Origin: Acytostelium subglobosum LB1
Lineage: Eukaryota; Evosea; Eumycetozoa; Acytosteliales; Acytosteliaceae
DNA length: 64,000 bases
Reading direction: 5' to 3'
Assembly: GCF_000787575.1 (NCBI RefSeq)
Contig: NW_012236519.1
Location: forward strand, 764,256-828,255
Shown: one piece after another, positions 23,487 to 31,906 of the stretch
Position numbering within the stretch: the first letter of the stretch is position 1
Layout of the letters: each line of letters opens with the position of its first letter
Made by a program: the position numbers and the translations under genes
Notes under the pieces: generated by a model
Seen by the model: only the letters and a program-made list of their open reading frames with translations
Told to the model about the DNA's origin: nothing
The model's database searches: none

Positions 23487-23938
23487 AAGCATCATCATGC
23501 GTATCGACCAACATCGCAGTCTTCCTCAGATCCCCTGGAAGTTCGGCAACTGCTTCCCATTGATAGTGTAGCTAATTGAGTGAATGAATGAATGAATGAA
23601 CGAACGAGAATAAATGAGAATGAATGTCCTACGTCCTGTGCATCACTCGATGATGATCTTACCTTTTGCTTCTCCTCAGCATCCTTCTTGTCGAGCAACT
23701 GATCGTCTCGGCAAAGTCATCGTCCTGCTTCAAATAGTCTGGTATCTTGCCCACTGATGTGATTGCGCCTTGATACAGCTGTGCTGGTGTTCTTCCTCAC
23801 CAATCAATAATGATATTCTTAGCATCATCATTGTTTATTCTTATTATGTGTTTGTATATATATATGTATATTTCTCAATGTAAAGAAAGAGATAAATAGA
23901 TGAATGCAACAAAGTGATGGTTTTTAAGTTTTCATTCT
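23487..23938 (-). pseudogene. truncated duplicate of the 188-aa mitochondrial-type gene
   Basis: Nearly identical to 21018-21640: it shares the region starting GCATCATCATGCGTATCGAC, the TGAA-repeat intron, the exon 1 / intron donor and the leader beyond the start codon. It lacks about 180 bp of exon 1 (junction near 23700) and further bases near 23750, and the C-terminal part of exon 2 is missing, so it cannot make the protein. High identity, including within the intron, means a recent DNA-level duplication and not a retrocopy. Confidence 0.8.
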
Positions 23939-24239
23939 GGGTCTCAACAGTTAGAAGTTGCTCAAGGAGTAAGCGAATCAATCTAGGATTGCTATTGCTA
24001 GCATGAAACCAAGATAGGATACTCGGATTCGGAAGTTCTTTTTTCAATCTGGTAACTAACAGAATCTTGCTCTGTTAAGATTCAAAGGAACAAGCTAGTA
24101 ACTTATCTAATCTCATAGTCAGATCTAGTATTAAATCTATACTATTTTATTATTTATACCTATCCTTTCAAAAAGGAACACCAAAGAAGATAAAACTCAC
24201 TGTTAGTAATCATAAACCCACGAAGGCCTTTCCGGTTAG

Positions 24240-24590
24240 AAATCAAATAGAATCACAAGATTCAATCAAGAATAGAGGAACATTACTAACAATTGCCAAA
24301 AGAGTTGTCGACAATGGCCATCGTGATGGAGAATGGGCGGAAGCAATTAGAGCAGCAAATCCGAGAAACACAATCCACATATTGTCAAGTTGGTTCATGT
24401 CAGAGATGATGAACCTCCAGACAACTCGGACATCACAATGATCACAATGTATTACCATTCAATATTTTCAAAGTCGTCCAATCTCTAACAAGTTAATAAC
24501 ATATATTGACAATTTCACTGGACAAAATAGATCAATCATTCATGTCATCGAGAACAAGTTGTCTTCTTCTTTACAAACTCTCTTTGTCCC
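24240..24590 (+). pseudogene. second, shorter copy of the kelch-relic sequence
   Basis: 24300-24440 aligns well with 22370-22510: both have GTTGA/CAATGGNCATNG, TTAGAGCAGCAAATCC and AAGTTGGTTCATGTCAGAGA. Encoded matches include VDNGHRDGE, EAIRAANPRN and later FTGQNRSIIHVIE beside FTGRNKSIIEVID. Multiple frame breaks. It shows that a gene family expanded and decayed here. Confidence 0.6.
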
Positions 24591-24779
24591 AACCCGGCAG
24601 GTAAACCATTCTGATCTTTGCAAGTTCAAGGGACAGTGATTGAATTGTACTCTTGGAGGAGCAAAGATCAGAATGACTTCCTAACTTTGCTCGCTTGTTG
24701 GGGCTGACAAGATAGTACTAATCTATACCTTTTTGGTAAGTCCTTGACGAAGTAGTTGATATGATTACGGACAGATTAA

Positions 24780-24955
24780 TTATTATTAATATTAAACTCT
24801 TCAATTGTCAACAGGGTATATGATTGAATGGAGTTCGCCAGATTATCTTGATAGCCTGTGATCGATGACCCAGCGCCTTGTTGATCAGTCACCTTGGAGC
24901 GGGCCTTAATGCCATTTGAATGAGTGTAGCTCCTCATCATCTGTACAATGCATCA
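24780..24955 (-). pseudogene. unidentified coding-like exon fragment
   Basis: Minus strand: after a plausible acceptor (ATTGTACAG) an open stretch reads MMRSYTHSNGIKARSKVTDQ, then QGAGSSITGYQDNLANSIQS, and ends at a stop in AT-rich sequence. Codon use looks genuine, but no partner exon is visible. Family not recognised. Confidence 0.35.
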
Positions 24956-25630
24956 CCCACTGGAAATTGAGAACCTATGTGCGACCTTCCTAGGCATGAC
25001 TGACTGGCTGTCTGATAGAAAAGAGCCAAACGATGACTGAAAGCCAGTAGGGTCACCAATCCAATGACGATAATATGGTTGATCTTGTTCAAACTAGTTG
25101 ATTAATTTGTCCAGCCATCATGATGTATATATACAATTCATTATATATTATAAGTACTGATGGCTGTTGTATGAATGAATGAATAAATGATTGATGTGTT
25201 GGATATATTTTGCTAATCATTGTATCTTGGGTATGTTCCCTCTCTGTTTTGGGTTATCAAAGTCTCTTGACCCTAAAACAAGTGAAGTTCAAAGTGTGGT
25301 GAAATTTGAATTTGAAATTCTCGCCCAACTGAATCGAAATAACGGTTGAGTTCAAAATGGTGGTTGGTTAGATGTGGTCCACATGTCACTGTGAGACTGG
25401 GCCACTACTCATCTCATTGGCATAGCACTCACTCTCCTACTAGTACTCATACACATATACATATATATCTACTTATGCTTATACATATACAAATACATCA
25501 ATAATAAACAACACATTGACATGTATCACTCACCACGTTGTTCTGCCTTGTTGTCTCACTACTGATGATGAGTTACTATTGAGTGTGAGTTATGATATCA
25601 ATCAATGAGTGAGTACCAATAGACTTCTAA
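24956..25630. other. intergenic region with promoter-like segment shared with 30.4 kb
   Basis: Contains AAATTTGAATTTGAAATTC at 25303-25320 and an AACGG core at about 25344, followed by GGTGGTTGGTTAGATG. The same order recurs at 30420-30510. TATA-like runs occur at 25445-25500. No gene is visible. Confidence 0.4.
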
Positions 25631-26721
25631 TTGCACCACCATCTGCTGCTTACTTACACTATCCTCTTCTTCTCTTCTCTCTTCTCTTCTGCCTTCCCCT
25701 TGACCTTGTGCCTGTGTGGTCCTTGTCCAAGTCAGTGTTCACCACCTGTATCTCCATCACGTCCGCCGTGCTTCCATGTTGACCACTGCCATGAACCACT
25801 GCCTTTGATGCCCAGAGTAGAGCTCTGCCAACAAGCTGCCTGACCACTGCCTCTGCCGCCATGCTGTCTGACCACTGCCTCTGTCTCCAACGAACAGACG
25901 GCCGCTATTGTGACACCGCCATGCTGCCTTGAGTGACCTTAGCCCTGAACCTCTGTCCCTCAATGAGTGAGTACTACTACACCATTGATCGCACAGCTGC
26001 TCACCTATACTCTGCTGCTTACTTACACCATTCCCTTCTTCTCTCTTCTCTTCTGCCTTCCTTAACCTTGTGCCTTGAAGACCGCTGTGTAGACCTTGTC
26101 AAGTCAGTGTCTCCAACTAGACAGACGGCCGCCTTTGCTCGACCATGCTACCAAGCTGTCCACAGCCCCGAACCTCTGTCTCCATCTAGAATGAGGTCGC
26201 CATGTGCCCTGACTGACCACAGCCCAGAACCTCTGTCTCCAACTTGACTGACTGCTGATCATGCTGCCAGTGTCATCATCCATGAACATCTGTACCCAAC
26301 AAGACAGACTCCGCCACGCTGACCGCCCATGCTACCAAGTTGTCCATCTCGAGTTGGACACAGCCCTGAACCTCTGACTCCAACTAGACAGCCACTATAC
26401 GTTGACCATAGTCCAGGACCTCTGTCTCCAACTTGACAAACTTCCACGTTGACTACCGCCCGCCTTGTTGCCTGCCTCCATGCTTCCAAGATGGCTACCG
26501 TCGACAACCTCTGACTCCAACCAGACAGACCGCCACGCTGACAAGTGCGACGCCATGCTGCAAAGTTGTCCATCTTGAGTTGACCACAGTCCAGAACCTC
26601 TGTCTCCAACTGGACAGATGCCACGCTGACAACCGCGGTGTTGCCATCATTGACTAACCGCCATCTTGCCAAGTTGACGAGTGTATCCAACTGGAGTGAT
26701 CATAATCAAAGCATTAATAAA
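25631..26721 (+). repeat. degenerate ~21-nt repeat locus 1 (candidate noncoding transcription unit)
   Basis: From about 25740 to 26690 the + strand is built of degenerate units of the form CCTCTGNC(G/T)CCA...CTGNC(T)GACC (for example ACCACTGCCTCTGCCGCCAT and GAACCTCTGTCTCCAACTAG). No frame stays open through the array, so protein coding is unlikely. A pyrimidine-rich leader (CTGCTGCTTACTTACAC then TTCTCTTCT runs) occurs twice, at about 25650 and 26010. AATAAA at 26716 fits a polyadenylation signal. The same promoter-repeat-AATAAA layout recurs at 30.4-31.24 kb. Transcription is inferred. Confidence 0.45.
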
Positions 26722-27217
26722 CGATGAAGACAGGAGTTGTGCAAGTGTGACTTAAGGAGAATAACAGCAATTGGAAAAGTACAACTCAATGATGTCGCCT
26801 GGGCACGGTTGCTGCCCAACGGCTTTAAAAAAAAATAAAGGCAGCACTTGTGACAATGAGAAGAAACTCTCAAAGTCAACAAAGTTGCTGCCATACCTGT
26901 CTCGACGTGCCCAAAGTCTAATAGCGACAGGTGTAGTCCCCAGGCCGTGCCCACCCCTCTTACATGATGGGCCCACCCGTCCCTCTTGCATGACAGGCCG
27001 ACCCATCCCTCTTGCATGATGGGCCACGGCCACCTCCTTGCGGAGATGGCCAAATGGTGATGGGAGGAAAATGTTAGTATACGGTCCTGGAAAGGTCCAC
27101 CTCGGCTTGGCCTGGCTTGGCTCGGCGGTATGGCACACGGTCTGGCACGGCACTGGCACGGCACTGGATGACTTGGAGGGAATAGACCTCGCAACGACAG
27201 GTCATCGTGTGAATGAA
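26722..27217. other. unassigned region with short tandem repeat
   Basis: GC-richer than usual. Contains a three-copy ~26-nt tandem at 26955-27025 (CCTCTTRCATGAYRGGCC units) and CTTGGCC/GGCTTGGCT and GGCACGGCACT pentamer-like repeats near 27100-27165. No gene that I can support. Confidence 0.35.
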
Positions 27218-27789
27218 TCACAACGTCTCCACTGTGTCATCTGGGTTCGGGTGATGGATGTAGGACCACTGATTGGTGCGTTGGAAATCGAATTTGTTGT
27301 TGTTGTTGTTCGTTGTTGTTGTTGATGTTGGTGGTTGATTGGTTTCAATCGCCAGCCGAGAGATATTTGGGTTATACCCATCACTCATATGCTTGATCGA
27401 AGGCAATATAATATTAATAGAGGTGAATTACTGTTTGTTGAAAAGGTGAGGGACCAGAGGAGAGAATACAGGCTCATCCACCTCATAATCTGGTGATGGT
27501 GGATATTGGTATCTGATTCCTAGGTGGTGTTGGCCTGTGTCTGCTTGGACGGCTGGATGATTGAATGGTTTAGGTGGTTGTGGCATCATCACTTGGTCTC
27601 CAGGTATTGGTCCGAGGTCATGTGGCTGTTGTTGGATGCCAATGTCTTTGAGTGACATGGATGAGAAGCATCAAAGGTGATGATTGAATAGATGGTTAGT
27701 ATTATTTTTTGAAAGTAGCATGCAAGTTCATTTGATATATACTTACCATTTGGAATTGGTTCCTGTTGACCATTGGGATGATCTGGCAA
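27218..27789 (-). CDS. hypothetical Pro/Gln-rich multi-exon gene, 3' part
   Basis: Three minus-strand exons join in frame: about 27789-27747 (LPDHPNGQQEPIPNG), 27645-27470 (DIGIQQQPHDLGPIPGDQ to DYEVDEP) and 27391-27218 (HMSDGYNPNISRLAIE to PDDTVETL, stop). Introns are 101 bp (GTAAGT donor) and 78 bp (GTATTC donor, weaker). If the last intron is not used, translation stops at 27428 after FNKQ. No known domain. The 5' end is unresolved: it may belong with the frame at 27832-28158, but I could not find a splice that links them in frame. Confidence 0.4.
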
Positions 27790-27831
27790 CTGGTTGTTCT
27801 CTGGTAAGTTTGTCCTCCCAATGAATAGAGT

Positions 27832-28158
27832 TTAATGGATCTCATTGTGTGGTGTATATGTTATCCTAATTGGATCATGGACTCCATCAGTGCGCACAAG
27901 AAGTGTATAAATCACCTTTTTAGAAGATTGCTCGCCCAATAACAATGTCCTTGGTCGACTATCGAATAAACTTAGAATTGGGTACATTTTGATGACTGCT
28001 GTATAATGGTCAAAGTCTATCCTTATTAGGGTGATGACCCTGTGATTTAAGTCGGCCAGCAACAAGTTCTTGGGTATGTGCCTGTTGAACAAAGGTCGAA
28101 TGAGTTTGGCTGGATTGTAAATATATTGATTATTATTATTATTAATATTATTATTCAT
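27832..28158 (-). CDS. hypothetical protein or exon
   Basis: Open minus-strand frame from ATG 28158 (MNNNINNNNNQ) with coding-like content: NPAKLIRPLFNRHIPKNLLL, DLNHRVITLIRIDFDHYT, VIKMYPILSLFDSRPRTLL, LVRTDGVHDPIRITYTP. The frame stays open another 57 codons upstream, without an ATG, to 28329. No family recognised. It may be the 5' part of the gene described at 27218-27789. Confidence 0.4.
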   Translation of the reverse strand: MNNNINNNNNQYIYNPAKLIRPLFNRHIPKNLLLADLNHRVITLIRIDFDHYTAVIKMYPILSLFDSRPRTLLLGEQSSKKVIYTLLVRTDGVHDPIRITYTPHNEIH

Positions 28159-28571
28159 TATTGATAGATTGATTGGTAGCGTTGGAAAACACTGTTGAGA
28201 AAGATATTCTTGTATAGCAGATAATGGTTTGGCAATAGCCGAAGTAAAGAGTCTATGATATTGAAGATATTGATAGATTGATATTGATTGATTGATTGAT
28301 GAATCGTTGGTGAGTAGAGAGAGAATCAATGTTAGTATTATGAATTAGAATGATGATAGAATTATAATAACATAGTAATAATGTTATATATGTGTACATA
28401 CATGTAATAGTGTGATATGGTAATGAGTGATGTCAATGCCCACTTGTCCAAGGACATTCACCGCAATGAGAGAGTGTCTGTGAGTGGGTGAGTAGAGGCC
28501 CACACACACTCACACTCACACACACTCACACACACTTATAAACACTCATTTTGAATTAAATATTTAAATAT

Positions 28572-28772
28572 TTAATTAACAGATTGACCATTTAACGGTC
28601 CATTTGAATTTGTATCACTCAATACCATCTCAGTGTCATCTTCAATGAAGTTCACGTTGATGTGCCTTGATTGAGGCACGATCGTTCCAACTGGACACTC
28701 TGATGAATGAATGAATGAGCTTTGTTGTAAGAGACTGCTCTGATGTCCATTGTGATCTTGATGAGCTTGCAT
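28572..28772 (-). CDS. hypothetical small ORF / terminal exon
   Basis: 66-codon minus frame from ATG 28772, ending INVNFIEDDTEMVLSDTNSN then GPLNGQSVN and a stop. The C-terminal half looks like a real terminal exon; the N-terminal half contains a possible acceptor (CATTCATTCATCAG). Not identified. Confidence 0.25.
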   Translation of the reverse strand: MQAHQDHNGHQSSLLQQSSFIHSSECPVGTIVPQSRHINVNFIEDDTEMVLSDTNSNGPLNGQSVN

Positions 28773-29199
28773 GTGATCGGTAGTGGACTATGCGCGTGTT
28801 GATGAGTGCAAAGGGGGCCATGATGACTGAACGAGTGTATCGCTTCACCCTCAATTGGATGTGATGCTCTATCTTGCTGTGACTGACTGATAGTCTGACT
28901 GACTGGGTGAGTGTTGGTTCGATGGTCAATAGTGATGCATGTCCCTATGAACAAGATGAGTTCAAGTTTGATTGGTTGTCCAGGTAATCGATTGAGTGTG
29001 CACTGTTGTTGTAGAAGCTGCAGTGAACGGCTCCTGAAGGTGTTGCAGGTTGGACTAGACATCATCATCTAGATGTGATGGCCCCAAAAACGGTGATCAT
29101 TGAGTCGAGCATGGTGGTCGAGTTGTTGAGATGATTATCGAATGTTAAGACGAGAATCGAATGAGTTGGAGACGATGACAGCTTCTTGTCCAGGTCGTT

Positions 29200-29531
29200 C
29201 TAAGTAACGTCGACTGGGACTCGTGCACCGATATGATGCTGGAGATGCCCTGCTCCAGCGGCCCCTGCAGTGTGCGTCTGTGTTATAGCCGCTGCAGTTG
29301 GATGCAATGAGGATGAATATGCTCGATCTTGCTGTGACAGCATGACTGAGCGTTCAATTCTGCCATGAGATTATCTCCTTTACGATGGCGTCCTCACTAC
29401 GATGATTGTGCATCTTGATGTTGGTGGTGCCAAGGGCTTGGCGGGCAACAGCGAGAGTATCGTGAATGGGCTGGTGTGGGAGGTGAGACACAAAGGTGTT
29501 GAGTGATGAGATGAGAGTGTCCCAAGATGAG
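29200..29531 (-). pseudogene. decayed coding-like segments of unknown gene
   Basis: After an acceptor (TTTAACACAG) at 29532 the minus strand reads SSWDTLISSLNTFVSHLP, QPIHDTLAVARQALGTTN, HRSEDAIVKEIISWQN and stops at 29354. A 47-codon frame follows from ATG 29343 (MLSQQDRAYSSSLHP...) to 29200. A related SQSQQDRASHPI string occurs near 28870 on the same strand, hinting at duplicated exons. Other frames at 29380-29796 are open but less convincing. No family assignment. Confidence 0.3.
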
Positions 29532-29860
29532 CTGTGTTAAACAATGACTCTCGACCAACAACGAGCTGTCTGTATGAATTGCACAGAGTGACCATACCCA
29601 TCCCACTATCCAACTCGTTGACCACTGTGATCTGCCATATGTTTGGACGCTGCTGTTCATGGGGATGTGGCAGCCTTCTTGCCCTTTGAGGTGGGACTAG
29701 GCGCTGAATTGTGGAAAACCTCCTCGGTGATGGGGACCTCGCCTTGCTGCGTGTATCTTGGTCGAGACTGGTGACCGAGATTGTCACTGGATCCAAAGAG
29801 CCATCTGGTCGGTCCGATCACATGCATGATGGGTTGGCGATTTGTCATAGCCCGGGTCAG

Positions 29861-29960
29861 NNNNNNNNNNNNNNNNNNNNNNNNNNNNNNNNNNNNNNNN
29901 NNNNNNNNNNNNNNNNNNNNNNNNNNNNNNNNNNNNNNNNNNNNNNNNNNNNNNNNNNNN
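29861..29960. other. 100-N scaffold gap
   Basis: Exactly 100 N. The 48 bases before it (from CCGATCACATGCATGATGGG) and the ~50 bases after it are nearly the same, so the true distance is unknown and the contig ends may overlap or sit in a tandem repeat. Confidence 0.95.
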
Positions 29961-30417
29961 CCGATCACATGCATGATGGGTTGGGCGATTTGTCGATAGT
30001 CACGGGTCAGTGCTACTCCTGCATCAAAGAAGAACGAGATCAGACAGCACAGAGAAGACCAGCATAGCAGACTTGATTAGTTGAGCGGTAGCGTCTGTCT
30101 GTCATCATGACAACAAAAGTGTGATAGATGGATGGGATGACCTTCTGGGATACAATCCAATTCGGTCATGTCATTGTTTGGGTACCCATAGCATTACATT
30201 ACATTACATTATATTATATATTACATTACACATCAATGCAATTGAATGTTTGATTGTATACAAACAAATGAAGCAATGAATGAACCAATGAATGAAGCAA
30301 TGTAGTTGTGTTTCTCAAGATCAACATACATAAATATCTTCCCCACTGTTTGGAATGAACTTCCACTCAGGTTTGAACATTTGAACTTCAGGTGTGAGTG
30401 GTTGGTGGTGTCAGTTA

Positions 30418-31238
30418 TTGGGATTTGAATTTGACATTGTCGCGGTAACCAGGTTTGATAACGGCTGGGTTTCAAAATCCGTCAATGATGGTTGGTTGAA
30501 TGGTGCGTGTGACACTCCTGGTGCGACATAGACAGCTATAAATACGAAGCACTCTCATTGATTCATTCATTCTTATCTCTCTCTTACAAATGTCTTGAAC
30601 CTTTGTTACCTTGTAGACCGGAACCTCTGTCGCCGCCATGCTGTTGACCTCTGTCGCCCGTGTTGACCTCTGCCATGCTGCCCATCCATGCTGACCTCTG
30701 CCGCCATGCAGCCTGACCTCTGCCGCCATGCAGACCTCTACCGCCGTGTTCGTTGACCTCTACTGTCCTGCCGTATGACCTCTGACGCCGTGTTGAACAC
30801 TGCCACCTTGTTGAACTCTGCCACCATGGTGCTTGAACTCTGCCACCGTGCTACCCATCAATGCTATCTGACCCCTGCTGTCGTGACGCCATGCTGTCTG
30901 ACCAATGTCCCGAACCTCTGACGCCAGACTGTCCGATCAGTGCCACCATGATGTCTGACCAATGCCCCGAACCTTTGCCGCCATGCTGTCTGTCCAATGC
31001 CCCGAACCTCTGCCGCCGTGCTTACCTCTGCCGCCGTTCTGTTGACCTCTACTGCGGTGGTCTGCCGCCATGCTGTTGACCTATGCGCCTTGTTGATGTC
31101 CCTCAGCCTCTGCCAGGAGCTACGCCGCCGCGATGCTGCCACTGATGTCCACCTGCACCGAACCTCTGTCCATCTAGACAGACCTCTGCCATGCCTTCAA
31201 GTTGATCACAGCCTCTGTGTCTTACAACCATTAATAAA
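30418..31238 (+). repeat. degenerate ~21-nt repeat locus 2 (candidate noncoding transcription unit)
   Basis: The promoter-like part (30418-30545) shares GATTTGAATTTGAC, an AACGGCTGG core and GATGGTTGGTTGAATGG with 25.3 kb and carries TATAAATA at 30537-30544. The body (30612-31200) is a run of units of about 19-24 nt around CCTCTGCCGCCATGCTGTTGA, with variants such as CCAATGCCCCGAA. AATAAA at 31233-31238 ends it. No frame remains open through the array on the + strand; minus frames with recurrent WRQRFG are side effects of the unit. Inferred to be a paralogue of the 25.6-26.7 kb locus. Confidence 0.45.
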
Positions 31239-31906
31239 GTGTTTGGCTCTAATGCCATATCTTTCATTGTACATCGTGCTCTTGTTGTCGCCACTTTGTG
31301 TCCAGTGATCAATGAACTGTGTCTATGTCAATCGATGGATTGGTATTGAATGATTGAATGGAATGAACGAAAGTATGAACGAATGTATGAATGAATGACC
31401 TCATCATAAAGATGTCGTCAACAACACAAGGACAAGAATAGTTTTTATTTTAGATCTAGATAACTGGAGGACCATTTGACATCCATCCCTAAATACCGCC
31501 TTAATCTATGGATGAAAGATAGCGCGCCAATCCAAAGCAGATGACCCATCTGATCAAGTGGGTGTTTTTGGATAATTGTTTGTTTGTTGATCAAACAACA
31601 CACACACACCATACTTTTTCATCAGGATCACACACCTTTGATTTCAAATCCAATGGCATAGTGATCACTTCACCACTGTCAGTATCATTCATTCAGGCTG
31701 TTCAGTTCATTCAACACACATATCTATCCCATTGTTGTAATATATTATATATTTATATCTTGTATCTATATATCTCTAAAGACTTAATAGTCTAACTAAA
31801 ATGTAAGATTGATTGATTGAGTTGATTCGATATTAGTTGGAAAGTGGATGGATGGATCATTAACTAATAAATACATGTTCAACTCCCTCCACCTCTAGTA
31901 AATAAG
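31239..31906. other. intergenic region upstream of dynamin-like gene
   Basis: About 670 bp. Holds an isolated ATG...TAG of nine codons, the 13-mer GCGCGCCAATCCA at 31522-31534 (also present at 6908-6920; its reverse complement contains TTGGCGCGC, an E2F-like core), and AT-rich sequence before the start at 31907. No gene. Confidence 0.45.

Noticed and set aside
21660-24960. Transposon or retroelement as the source of the patchwork
   Set aside because: No transposase, reverse transcriptase, terminal repeats or target-site duplication seen; fragments resemble host genes.
26955-27025. Three ~26-nt repeats considered as a CRISPR array
   Set aside because: Too few, imperfect, directly tandem without spacers.
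27428-27430. Stop codon as the end of the Pro/Gln-rich hypothetical gene
   Set aside because: Not fully rejected, but an in-frame intron removing it leads to a further coding-like exon; splice evidence is needed.
30074-30150. tRNA-like string TAGTTGAGCGGTAGCG
   Set aside because: Resembles a D-arm, but no T-arm (GTTCNANNC) or closing acceptor stem follows at the right distance.
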